18,772 nt of DNA from DATLYB01 sp964502525 (GTDB lineage Bacteria > Bacteroidota > Bacteroidia > Chitinophagales > CAIOSU01), in the NCBI GenBank assembly GCA_964502525.1, contig CAZCXH010000095.1, positions 1 to 18,772 of the forward strand. The letters are read 5' to 3'. The notes under the pieces were generated by a model. The model did not search any database. It had not been told where the DNA came from and saw only the letters and a list, made by a program, of their open reading frames with translations. The translations under genes were made by a program, and so were the position numbers. Within the stretch, counting starts at the first letter, position 1. Every line of letters begins with the position of its first letter. Of the stretch, positions 1 through 6,834 are shown piece after piece.

Positions 1-76
1 AAAGCACCACTGCTACAAGCATCTTCACTTCCTTCTCATTTACGTCTTCAGGCAGTGTTAGTGTAAGTTTTTTCAT
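1..76 (-). CDS. UPF0175-like small protein, 5' end only (partial)
   Basis: Read on the minus strand from the ATG at 76-74, the frame stays open to the window edge and gives 25 residues beginning MKKLTLTLPEDVNEKEVK and continuing MLVAVVL. This matches the usual start of UPF0175 family proteins: a short beta strand, then an acidic 'P(E/D)..(D/N)EKEVKM' segment leading into the first helix. UPF0175 proteins are small, about 80-90 residues, and are often annotated as antitoxin-like or DNA-binding components of toxin-antitoxin pairs. Only the first third is visible, so the family call rests on this N-terminal pattern alone, and any partner gene lies outside the window. The gene is divergent from the leucine-rich-like repeat gene that starts at 323. 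Confidence 0.55.
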   Translation of the reverse strand, partial: MKKLTLTLPEDVNEKEVKMLVAVVL

Positions 77-274
77 AAGGATTTTTAGACAAAGTTATTC
101 ACTCTCAACGTGAGATAATCAATCAGTGCCAAGCTGCAGAATTTGACCGAATTCAAAAATTTCGTGGAAAGTAAGAACTTCTGGAAAGGATACGCAGTGT
201 TCGCAGTGAAATATGCGCTCTCTTTCTACAGTTGCTGGGCGAAGCGAGCATATCCACAATTGAGACATATTTAT

Positions 275-282
275 TACCTTTG
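275..282 (+). promoter_or_regulatory. Candidate Bacteroidota -7 promoter element for the repeat-protein gene
   Basis: TACCTTTG matches the Bacteroidota -7 consensus TAnnTTTG exactly and lies 40 bp before the ATG at 323, which would give a leader of roughly 30-35 nt. No TTTG-type -33 box is found at the expected spacing, so the assignment is tentative. The rest of 77-322 contains no gene I can support. Confidence 0.35.
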
Positions 283-322
283 AGTGATTTTATAACAAGT
301 TGGTAATGCTAATGAAATAAGT

Positions 323-1282
323 ATGCTACTAGAGTTAGTTGAAAACTTAAATAGATTGCTGGCGGAAGCGGAGGAGCATGATGATACATATGAGATTTTA
401 GACCTGAGTGGGCTTTTTACCCTCTCAGAGGAAGAAGTTGAAGTATTATCAAATTATAAAGGACATTATCTCTACCTAAATGGTCTTAGGATCTTGTCGG
501 ATGGGGCAGCTAAAGCTTTGGAGAACTTTGTAAGGAGGGATCTATCCCGGGGGGACTATCCTGCACGCCTCTATCTTAATGGAATAACTTCGTTGTCGGC
601 AGGATTAGCTCATTTAGTATGTGAATTTCAAGGCACAGAGGATTTTTCAGATAATACAATATCGCTTGTAGAAATAGATTACAGCAAGCTAACTTCATTG
701 TCTCGTGAAGCTGCAGACTGCTTTTATTCCTTCAAAGGAACTCTCGAACTTAACGGACTGTCTGAACTATCCGATGGGATAGCTCAAGCATTAGGAAATC
801 ATAAAGGACATCTCTCCCTGAATGGCTTGTCTAGATTATCGGATGAGGCAGCTAAAGCTTTGGGACAACACAAAGGGGGCATTGAACTAAATGGATTGAC
901 CGACATATCATATGAGGCAGCTAAAGCATTTGCTTGCCTTGAAGGTATGCTTTCCCTTCTCGGAATAACTCAATTATCTGATGACAAAATCAGGGCATTG
1001 ACTGGTCTTGAAACAAGACGAGAGGATGGAGACATTGCATATTTTAAATCTGACTTTGGTTATAAATGCACTTTACAGTTGGGACTGAATTCTCCGCTTT
1101 CCAAGGAAGCGGCTGAAGCGTTTGGACAATACAAAGGCATGGTACTCAATTTGCCAAACGTTGAGTCTCTCTCGCCAGAAGCAGCAAGAGCGCTCGCCAA
1201 CTTTAGCGGAAGACTACATCTTCCGGCTCTGGATCCAAACCTGCCAAGGGAGAACACCGTTTCCTATTATAGGAAGGGTTAA
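323..1282 (+). CDS. Leucine-rich-like repeat protein with 23-residue repeats
   Basis: The 319-residue protein consists almost entirely of degenerate repeats of about 23 residues. The pattern is roughly LxLNGLxxLSDEAAKALxxHKG: a short strand, a Leu-Ser turn, then an Ala-rich helix ending in Lys-Gly. Clear copies occupy about residues 140-162, 163-185, 186-208, 209-231 and 275-297, with weaker ones from about residue 25. No signal peptide, membrane segment or catalytic motif is visible, so it is probably a cytosolic binding scaffold of the solenoid type. Similar 'L.L.GL..LS..AA.AL....G' repeats are, as I recall, common in Planctomycetes and some other environmental bacteria. The first 24 residues form an acidic non-repeat helix that may be a cap. 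It stands alone in its transcription unit, with a divergent neighbour and a decayed region downstream. The repeat class is clear; the partner is unknown. Confidence 0.7.
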   Translation: MLLELVENLNRLLAEAEEHDDTYEILDLSGLFTLSEEEVEVLSNYKGHYLYLNGLRILSDGAAKALENFVRRDLSRGDYPARLYLNGITSLSAGLAHLVCEFQGTEDFSDNTISLVEIDYSKLTSLSREAADCFYSFKGTLELNGLSELSDGIAQALGNHKGHLSLNGLSRLSDEAAKALGQHKGGIELNGLTDISYEAAKAFACLEGMLSLLGITQLSDDKIRALTGLETRREDGDIAYFKSDFGYKCTLQLGLNSPLSKEAAEAFGQYKGMVLNLPNVESLSPEAARALANFSGRLHLPALDPNLPRENTVSYYRKG

Positions 1283-1393
1283 TCCTGAATTATAATCGTT
1301 AGCTCAAGATTGCTGAGCATGGGTGAAATTCTATGAGCCTCAATCAGGAATTTGTTAAACCGAAGGCGGCTGCAATAATGCGATGTTACTAGA

Positions 1394-1432
1394 TCTGCCC
1401 GGGGATGCGTCAGGTTACACGTATATCGTGGC
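1394..1432 (+). repeat. 39-bp direct repeat, copy 1
   Basis: This segment is identical to 1570-1608 at 33 of 39 positions without gaps. Read in the frame starting at 1395 it encodes LPGDASGYTYIVA followed immediately by a TAG stop. Confidence 0.6.
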
Positions 1433-1569
1433 GTAGTATTTCTCACCAAGGCTTTGTCATAGTGTTAGTCCTTCCTTCCGACAACTTACAATAATAATAA
1501 TTGTGCTGCAAGGTTAAGTATAGTTCCCCAAAGAGATGAACACCGGGGGGAATAGAAGTAATCTAAAAT

Positions 1570-1608
1570 TCTGCCCGGGGATAGGACAGGTTGTACGTGT
1601 ATCGTGGC
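1570..1608 (+). repeat. 39-bp direct repeat, copy 2
   Basis: This is the second copy of the repeat at 1394-1432. In the matching frame (from 1571) it encodes LPGDRTGCTCIVA and then a TAA stop, so both copies end an open frame at the same place. Confidence 0.6.
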
Positions 1609-1621
1609 TTAACCCTTGAAT

Positions 1622-1678
1622 CCGGTGCCCCGTAAGTTGTCGATTAAAAACTGCGTTTGCGGAATGGTAAGGCTCATG
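1622..1678 (+). repeat. 57-bp direct repeat, copy A
   Basis: This aligns without gaps to 1740-1796, with about 43 of 57 positions identical. The shared core is taagttgtcg followed by an A-rich run. The two copies start 118 bp apart, and the sigma-gene remnant lies between them. Confidence 0.5.
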
Positions 1679-1687
1679 ATAATGTCC

Positions 1688-1742
1688 ATGAAATACAAAA
1701 ATCAATGCCGCACTCTTCTCCTGGAAGGAGAAGCTGTACCCG
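1688..1742 (+). pseudogene. Decayed copy of the 5' end of the downstream sigma-factor gene
   Basis: These 55 bases match the first bases of the sigma-factor gene (2058-2126) at 50 of 55 aligned positions, starting at the same ATG. A single 14-base gap corresponds to 2101-2114. The deletion shifts the frame, so only about 18 codons can be read before a TGA. Homology stops abruptly after the shared tacccg. This is a remnant of a duplicated or recombined sigma gene, not a functional gene. Confidence 0.65.
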
Positions 1743-1796
1743 GTGACCTATAAGTTGTCGGTTAAAAAACCCGTTTGAATGAATGTAAGACTCATG
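1740..1796 (+). repeat. 57-bp direct repeat, copy B
   Basis: This is the second copy of the repeat at 1622-1678. It overlaps the last three bases of the sigma-gene remnant, so the repeat and the remnant were probably joined by the same rearrangement. Confidence 0.5.
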
Positions 1797-2057
1797 GAAC
1801 GCAATCAAGAAAAAAAACAATTAAAAAATGCCAAAAAGCCCGGGTTTGAGGCAGGTAGTCAGTATATAAGATGAAAGGGGGCGGGAAAAAGAAACAAAAA
1901 AACCATTGAAGAGGATGTAATGATCACCAAAGCCGGAGCGTATTATAGTAGAGGGCAGATTTTATCGAAACAATAAAATAACCAAAAATGGAACAAATAC
2001 AGCAGTACATGAAAATCATCCACGGCAAATCCCCTCCTGCCGGAGTGATGATATTTT

Positions 2058-2615
2058 ATGAAAAGCACAAATCAATGCTGCAATCTTCTCCTGGAAGGAG
2101 AGGATGCAATCGGGAAGCTGTACCCGATAGTAAAAAATATAGCATACGGCATCTTCCCCCGGGGAAAGGAAAGAGCCGAAGAAACTAAGGACTGGGTGCA
2201 AGAAGCTATGATTCATGCATGGCTTGGAGCCAGCAAATACGACCCGGGCAAAGGAAGTTTCAAAGGTTGGTTCAGCGCAGTGGTTGCCAACTTCATGAGG
2301 GACAAAAGAAGAAAGCTTAAGAGAGCGTTGTCAAAGGAGACGCATAATGCTGGCACGGCAATAGAGATGGAACAGTACAGCGGCTCCCTGCGGAACGAAT
2401 ACGAAGACCAAATGGACGAAGACCACTGGGAGGGAATCATGAACACACATCTGCCTGCACCGCAGAGGGAGCTAATGAAAAAACTAAATGAAGGCTTTTC
2501 GAACCGCGAAATCGCCAAGGAGCTGAACACGACTGAGAATAATGTGAGAGTTCAGCATTGCCGGGCAAGAAAGCAACTTGAAGAATTAGCTCATGCACGC
2601 GGAAGTTGGGATTAA
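2058..2615 (+). CDS. ECF-like RNA polymerase sigma factor
   Basis: The 185-residue protein has the two-domain layout of extracytoplasmic-function sigma factors. Region 2 covers about residues 12-90: the helix around GEDAIGKLYPIV, then WVQEAMIHAW at about 46-55 (region 2.2, normally 'D..QE.f..aw'), then FKGWFSAVVANFMRDKRRK (region 2.3/2.4). Region 4 covers about 131-178: LPAPQRELMKKLNEGFSNREIA starts the usual 'L....R.v..L...g.s..EIA' pattern, and the helix-turn-helix continues through NTTENNVRVQHCRARKQL. It would recruit core polymerase to a dedicated promoter set. No anti-sigma factor with the usual membrane anchor is evident next to it. It is the first gene of a nine-gene co-directional run and may control that run. 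The ATG at 2058 is supported by the remnant at 1688, which begins at the same codon. An overlapping reading frame starts at 1988. Confidence 0.85.
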   Translation: MKSTNQCCNLLLEGEDAIGKLYPIVKNIAYGIFPRGKERAEETKDWVQEAMIHAWLGASKYDPGKGSFKGWFSAVVANFMRDKRRKLKRALSKETHNAGTAIEMEQYSGSLRNEYEDQMDEDHWEGIMNTHLPAPQRELMKKLNEGFSNREIAKELNTTENNVRVQHCRARKQLEELAHARGSWD

Positions 2616-2645
2616 GAAATTGAAAAAAAGCAGAGGTGATGTGTA

Positions 2646-2669
2646 ATGATGAAACCTCCAAAATCGTAA
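2646..2669 (+). other. Possible 7-residue leader peptide (MMKPPKS)
   Basis: A strong Shine-Dalgarno-like AGAGGTGAT (2632-2640) lies just before this eight-codon frame ending in TAA. Such a site is unusual in this window, where most genes have none. The frame ends 10 nt before the ATG of the next gene, so it could couple translation to that gene. It could equally be chance. Confidence 0.2.
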
Positions 2670-2679
2670 ATACTTATAG

Positions 2680-3237
2680 ATGAAACAACAAATCGAAATA
2701 ACTCTGGACCAAAAAAGAGCAGAGCTTGAAACTCTCAGAAGAAGTTCTCCGACTTTTGATATGCAGTTCAACCGCGAAGAAATCATTCAGCCTCAAGCCT
2801 TCGTGTGGCATGTATCCTATCCGGGGGCAAGAAAAAGCATAAGAGAGTCTGGTATTCTTAGAAATCGGCAAGGCGCGGTGTTCGCAAACAACCGGTCCGA
2901 TGAGATACATAACTTTTGGCCATTTCCAATTGACAAATATGAATGGTGGTTCAGTAGAGGTTTTCGAGGAACATTCTGGCAGATTGTCTCATCTGAGTAT
3001 GACTTCTGGAGAATTAATACATGGGCTGTCGGGACAAAGTGGAGGATTGACCCTTGGATGCGTTCGGACTGTGATACGTATAGCTGCGGGAAGCCTCAAG
3101 ACTTCATCTGCACCCGGACAGATATTCCAACTCATGCCATTGAACTCTATAAATACAACTGGAGAATTAACGAGCTCCAGCCGTTTGCACAGTGGAAAAA
3201 TAATCCCCTGCATTATTCCGTCCGGGTTGCAGCCTGA
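2680..3237 (+). CDS. Possible ADP-ribosyltransferase-fold protein
   Basis: This 185-residue protein has no signal peptide or membrane segment. The segment at 42-60, VWHVSYPGARKSIRESGIL, followed by GAVFANN (65-71), resembles the first signature of the ADP-ribosyltransferase-like fold: a strand with a conserved His (H44 here), a helix containing I...G(I/L), then a short strand. Near the C terminus DFICTRTDIPTHAIELYKY (141-159) resembles the closing strand and 'Ip...I' segment common in such proteins. I could not place the second and third catalytic residues, so enzymatic activity is an inference. If the fold is right, the target could be protein, DNA or RNA, as in toxin, phage-defence and RNA 2'-phosphotransferase families. 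It lies second in the sigma-factor-led gene run. The middle is rich in Trp and Phe (residues 79-126). Confidence 0.4.
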   Translation: MKQQIEITLDQKRAELETLRRSSPTFDMQFNREEIIQPQAFVWHVSYPGARKSIRESGILRNRQGAVFANNRSDEIHNFWPFPIDKYEWWFSRGFRGTFWQIVSSEYDFWRINTWAVGTKWRIDPWMRSDCDTYSCGKPQDFICTRTDIPTHAIELYKYNWRINELQPFAQWKNNPLHYSVRVAA

Positions 3238-3300
3238 AACTCTTGCTTAAGAAAATTGAGAATACCTAGTATCATATTACGTAACAAAAAAAGTATCGAA

Positions 3301-3990
3301 ATGCTTATCGAAAAATACACATGCGAATCAAGGCACAAACATGGTGTGCTGATGGATATAAAACCTTCCCTAACGCAGCCTTTTGACAGGATATACCGGT
3401 TTGATATCTACCAGTTCCAGTTCAAAAAACCGGAAGACGCACCCTACTACGATTACTTGTACTTCTGCGTGGCAGCTCCAGATGGAAAAGTTAGAAAACA
3501 AGTGGCGCAGATTAAGATATGCTTTAATAAGCAACGCACCAGGATCACTGAATATAGGGTATTCCTTCGTCAGGGATATGACCGTGAACTTATCGGTTAT
3601 GTAACGGAGGCATTTATACAGAAACACTTCCAATCAGGCATCGAGGTGTTGGAGGATAATACAGAGTTAGCTGATGCCGTTGAAGCTATAGAAGACATAT
3701 TAAGGGCATCTCACCCTCTCAGATTGAGCAAAACGAGGATGAACGGTATCGCTTTATGTTACCATCTGCCTGCCTGTGATATTGCCAGAATGATATTGGG
3801 CGATGATAAGCAACAAAAGCCAATTTCAGCAGCAGCCTTATACGAGGTTTTCAGCAGATGGTTCACCAGGGGAGGTGCCGGCTACGAGGCATTCTATATG
3901 ACTGTGGCAATCAAAATCGCAAGGTTGTTTTCGGTAAACCCCGAGCTGGAAAATGAATTTAATGAATTCATGGCATCTATAGGGTTCTAA
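3301..3990 (+). CDS. Conserved-looking hypothetical protein
   Basis: I do not recognise this protein of 229 residues from the ATG at 3301. A TTG 45 bp upstream (3256) is in frame and would give 244 residues, but the stretch before 3301 is AT-rich and looks intergenic, so I prefer the ATG. It is soluble, with no signal peptide. The N-terminal half alternates short strands with charged turns (FDRIYRFDIYQFQFKK, then YDYLYFCVAAPDGK). The C-terminal half is helical and ends FSVNPELENEFNEFMASIGF. It shares the reading frame of the upstream gene and is separated from it by a single TGA at 3235 plus 63 nt, so a former fusion or split gene cannot be excluded. Position suggests co-expression with its neighbours. 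Confidence 0.6.
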   Translation: MLIEKYTCESRHKHGVLMDIKPSLTQPFDRIYRFDIYQFQFKKPEDAPYYDYLYFCVAAPDGKVRKQVAQIKICFNKQRTRITEYRVFLRQGYDRELIGYVTEAFIQKHFQSGIEVLEDNTELADAVEAIEDILRASHPLRLSKTRMNGIALCYHLPACDIARMILGDDKQQKPISAAALYEVFSRWFTRGGAGYEAFYMTVAIKIARLFSVNPELENEFNEFMASIGF

Positions 3991-4013
3991 AAAAATTAAA
4001 CCATTTTATAATC

Positions 4014-4685
4014 ATGAAAAGAAAAAATTACAAAGGAAAAGCATTGCCCCGAAAGATAAAAGCTCACTCAACTCTCAGTGTTAGCGCGAGAATCGCGAAT
4101 GCGATGGAAGGGAGGAGTAAGTCAGAGCGAATGAACATTGCTCAGATGATGGTTCTTCCTTTTATCTTGTTCTACAAGATATTCATCTGGTTCCCGAACG
4201 TTCCGAGTCGCATGCTTGGCGCGTTCAGGCTGGTGTTCTTCACAGCATTCCTGTACTACGGTGGTGTGTATGACACCACAGAAATGATGCAGGGGTTCTT
4301 CACGGGCAGCTGGGCATTTGAGACATTTGGCGCCATCCTTGATGCTGTGCTGACTTTTGGTTCCTACCTACAGATTCCATTGTCGCTTCTGTTGATACTC
4401 GGACTGTATAACGGAATGCAGGTTGCAAGTGGTAATTCGGTGACATCAAACAGGGCCGCCTTGTACAAGGTGCTTGCTTACAGAGATTCAAAAATGTCCA
4501 ATATGACATATGATAGGCAATTAAAGGAAATGGCCGATACAGGGTTTCTAGGTGCCGGTGGGTTGGCAGGGAGACAGTACAGGAACGCCTCAAAGACAAT
4601 GGATTACCTTAACTCGAAGCTCACGAATTACTCCTACGAGGAAGGTCTGAACTACATTAAAAGCGTGTTCGGAGCAAAGAAGTAG
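4014..4685 (+). CDS. Small integral membrane protein of unknown function
   Basis: This 223-residue protein has a basic N terminus (about residues 1-39, rich in Lys and Arg), which predicts a cytoplasmic start. Hydrophobic segments follow at about 43-61, 67-86 and 105-133; the last is long and may form one long or two short helices. The C-terminal 85 residues are hydrophilic and helical (QLKEMADTGFLGAGGLAG, then SKTMDYLNSKLTNYSYEEGL), probably cytoplasmic or periplasmic depending on helix count. I do not recognise a family. It starts 23 nt after the previous gene, consistent with a shared transcript. In this setting it could be a membrane anchor or effector, but nothing in the sequence proves that. 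Confidence 0.65.
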   Translation: MKRKNYKGKALPRKIKAHSTLSVSARIANAMEGRSKSERMNIAQMMVLPFILFYKIFIWFPNVPSRMLGAFRLVFFTAFLYYGGVYDTTEMMQGFFTGSWAFETFGAILDAVLTFGSYLQIPLSLLLILGLYNGMQVASGNSVTSNRAALYKVLAYRDSKMSNMTYDRQLKEMADTGFLGAGGLAGRQYRNASKTMDYLNSKLTNYSYEEGLNYIKSVFGAKK

Positions 4686-4754
4686 TTCGCGCCTGTGCGG
4701 ATCAGCATTTAAAAAACTATTGGTATTTAAGAGCAATTGAAAAATTGAAAAATA

Positions 4755-5183
4755 ATGAAACGCAAAATTGAAAATAACTACCTGCGGCTAATTCAAAATA
4801 TCATCCGGGAAGCCAGGAAATATAAGGACAAATTGAGCATGCCGGACTTTTCCCCGCAGTTGAAAGCGGATATCCGCTCGCTGGCAGCATACTTAAAAAC
4901 GAGCGAACGTGAAGCATATATTTTTTCATGGGTTTTTGATTTCTCCATTAAGCTGAATGTATGTGACCAACGTATGCTGGATCAGCTTTTTAAGATTGAC
5001 CCCTATGATTTTGCTGAAGAAGTTGAAACCATTTTATGGAGCCTTGAAGAAAGCGGCAAAATACAGGTATGCTCCGGGATGTATGCTCTGGGACGAAGAA
5101 CAGAGTATGTAGTTAAAGTGGATCTGTACGAATCAATTGTTCATGACTCAATTATTAGCAAACAGAATGAAAAAAAATCCTGA
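4755..5183 (+). CDS. Possible stand-alone winged-helix domain protein
   Basis: This 142-residue protein is soluble and largely helical. The section IRSLAAYLKTSEREAYIFSW (40-59), the IDPYDFAEEVETILWSLEESG stretch (81-101) and a closing strand pair followed by VKVDLYESIVHDSI resemble, from memory, the N-terminal helical and winged-helix region that precedes the AAA ATPase domain in a family of Bacteroidota ATP-binding proteins. Here the protein ends with NEKKS exactly where an ATPase domain would begin, and none follows. It may therefore be a free regulatory or DNA-binding domain, or the truncated front of such an ATPase. The family resemblance is weak and is my inference; that this is a real gene is more certain. 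Its last 17 bases overlap the preferred start of the next gene. Confidence 0.55.
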   Translation: MKRKIENNYLRLIQNIIREARKYKDKLSMPDFSPQLKADIRSLAAYLKTSEREAYIFSWVFDFSIKLNVCDQRMLDQLFKIDPYDFAEEVETILWSLEESGKIQVCSGMYALGRRTEYVVKVDLYESIVHDSIISKQNEKKS

Positions 5184-5826
5184 GACTGATAAATTTAATA
5201 GGACAAAAATTACTATCAGGGCAGCATTTAAAACAGCCGGATTCCTGATCCTGCAGATGGTTTTCATTTCCTCTGCGCATCCGGTTAAATCACAGTTCCA
5301 GTCCCGCGAACTTGATTCTCTGCTATTCCAAAGGATCAATGAATTCAGAAAATCCAATGGCAAGAAGAAATTGTTGTTCGATGCAACGGCTCACAAGATG
5401 TGCGTACATCATACGCTTTATCAGTTCTGTACTGCCGAAGTGGGGCATGATGAAGCATTTGATTGCGGGGGGATCAATGCCTTGAATAACGTTGCAGACA
5501 GGTATGCAAATTTCTCCCTGGAGTGTAATTGCATGGTTCTCGAATGCTGCGCCTTTTATGAAACATCCGGTGAAGCAAGCGATTCCGCTCTTTTGGAAAA
5601 CATTTTTCAGCTTTGGTTAAAGTCACTTGGTCACAGAGCCGGATTGCTGAATAAGTACGCAGGAGCCGGGGCTGTATCAGTGGTGATAAATGCTAAATAC
5701 CGATTGCTGGCCCATGAATCAGATACCTATGAAATGCTTTGTACCGAGATTTATGCAACTTTTATTGGAATTGAATATTGCAAAACCGGTGGCAATCCTT
5801 GTCCGAATCATTTCGCCTATCGTTAA
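5167..5826 (+). CDS. Exported Cys-rich CAP/SCP-domain protein
   Basis: I start this at the ATG at 5167 (219 residues) rather than at 5137. That puts the hydrophobic segment AGFLILQMVFISSAHPVKS (about 24-42) near the N terminus as a signal peptide and limits overlap with the previous gene to 17 bp. The remainder fits the CAP (SCP/PR1) fold. LLFQRINEFRKSNGKKKL is the opening helix. H94 in EVGHDEAFDCGGIN corresponds to the first conserved His, and LWLKSLGHRAGLLN (149-162) is the 'W..S.gHr.nll' motif with H156. A G-rich strand follows. There are ten cysteines (residues 79 to 212), far more than bacterial CAP proteins usually have, so disulfides outside the cytoplasm are likely. CAP proteins are secreted; roles include lipid or peptide binding, rarely proteolysis. 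A secreted protein in this nuclease-containing run is unexpected. Confidence 0.7.
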   Translation: MKKNPETDKFNRTKITIRAAFKTAGFLILQMVFISSAHPVKSQFQSRELDSLLFQRINEFRKSNGKKKLLFDATAHKMCVHHTLYQFCTAEVGHDEAFDCGGINALNNVADRYANFSLECNCMVLECCAFYETSGEASDSALLENIFQLWLKSLGHRAGLLNKYAGAGAVSVVINAKYRLLAHESDTYEMLCTEIYATFIGIEYCKTGGNPCPNHFAYR

Positions 5827-5847
5827 ACCACACTAAAACTTAATACA

Positions 5848-6798
5848 ATGAATAGAAACAAATTGAACGTCAATTATGAACTCGTTACTAACTACAAAGC
5901 AACATGCCTCGATGAATCCGGAGACCTTTCCGTGATAACAGAAGGTATGGCAATATTGATGATTACAACCGGGATGTACCGGTTGAACTCGAAGGAAGAT
6001 ATTCCAGAGTTCATTTACAGAATAGCGGTGTTGATGCAGGAACTTAAAATCGTTGACGGTTTCTTTGTGAATGATGACATCCTCCTCCATATGTATGATG
6101 GACTTCACGCTATCCCTGTAAGACCGGCTGACGTGCAGAAATTCCTTGGGCTATACTGGAAGATTGACGAAAGAAATACCCCCAGAACTGAATGGGAAAA
6201 TAAATTAGACAAGCATTGGAATAATACTCAGATAATAACTGCAATGCGATTTGCCGGGTCACTCTTCGCGCCAAATATTAACATTGACGGTTTGTCGGTA
6301 CGGTTAAAAAGAGGTGGAGAAATAAAAATTTCTCCTGAAATAAGACGTGGAGCAGAGATTGTTGCAGAGAAATCAATGGAAACGTTTTCTCACTCCAGCT
6401 ATAAACACTGGCTTAGAAAAAATAAAAGAGCATTAAACAAAATCAGTGATAAAATAACAAAAAAAGAAGCATTTATGAAAACACCAAAAAAACTGACGTT
6501 TGACTTCGATCAAATTCCACAGCAGGGAAAAGAGAAAATCATGCAGCATTTCAAAAGGCTCTTCTCGTATGATGAAACCGTAAACTGGGACAGCCTTAAA
6601 AAAGAAAAAGCGCTGGTATATCTGTGCTGGCTGATGGCAAATGATCTTGCCTCAACTGATGGACTGGACGTATTCGTTGACCCAAGATATGAATTTGATG
6701 ATACCTATTATGAATTGCCTGATGGCGGATACAACTATGAGGAACTGATGCTTCTATATGAGTTGGATGAGATTATCCCAATTCTGAAAGAAGCGTAA
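5848..6798 (+). CDS. Hypothetical soluble protein
   Basis: I do not recognise this 316-residue protein. It has no signal peptide or membrane segment. The first 120 residues are hydrophobic-helical with alternating acidic turns (IPEFIYRIAVLMQELKIVDG). The middle is basic (around 185-212, many Lys and Arg). The C-terminal 110 residues are strongly acidic, ending ELDEIIPILKEA. The bases before the internal ATG at 6475 (MKTPKKLTFDF) are A-rich like the intergenic gaps here, so the acidic C-terminal part might also be made from an internal start or be an ancestral separate gene. The reading frame is continuous, however. It sits 21 nt after the CAP gene and 36 nt before the DUF2779 gene, consistent with one operon. 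Confidence 0.6.
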   Translation: MNRNKLNVNYELVTNYKATCLDESGDLSVITEGMAILMITTGMYRLNSKEDIPEFIYRIAVLMQELKIVDGFFVNDDILLHMYDGLHAIPVRPADVQKFLGLYWKIDERNTPRTEWENKLDKHWNNTQIITAMRFAGSLFAPNINIDGLSVRLKRGGEIKISPEIRRGAEIVAEKSMETFSHSSYKHWLRKNKRALNKISDKITKKEAFMKTPKKLTFDFDQIPQQGKEKIMQHFKRLFSYDETVNWDSLKKEKALVYLCWLMANDLASTDGLDVFVDPRYEFDDTYYELPDGGYNYEELMLLYELDEIIPILKEA

Positions 6799-6834
6799 AC
6801 AATATAAAAACGTATAAAAACGATAAACGAAATC

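Larger units (their letters stand above)
1283..2057. other. Gene-poor stretch with degenerate repeats and gene remnants
   Basis: This 775-bp stretch has no convincing intact gene. It holds two copies of a 39-bp repeat (1394-1432 and 1570-1608), two copies of a 57-bp repeat (1622-1678 and 1740-1796), and a decayed copy of the first bases of the sigma-factor gene (1688-1742). It ends in an A-rich leader with several purine runs. The ten-base core gtaagttgtc at 1632-1641 also occurs in reverse complement at 1480-1489, so the repeats exist in both orientations. The overall look is of a recombination-prone, decaying segment upstream of the 2058-9455 gene run. Confidence 0.6.

Noticed and set aside
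133..285. Open plus-strand frame without ATG before the repeat-protein gene
   Set aside because: About 50 codons, no start codon and no recognisable family; chance is the simplest explanation.
1514..1705. Minus-strand frame of 63 codons in the repeat region
   Set aside because: It crosses several degenerate repeats and has no protein-like features.
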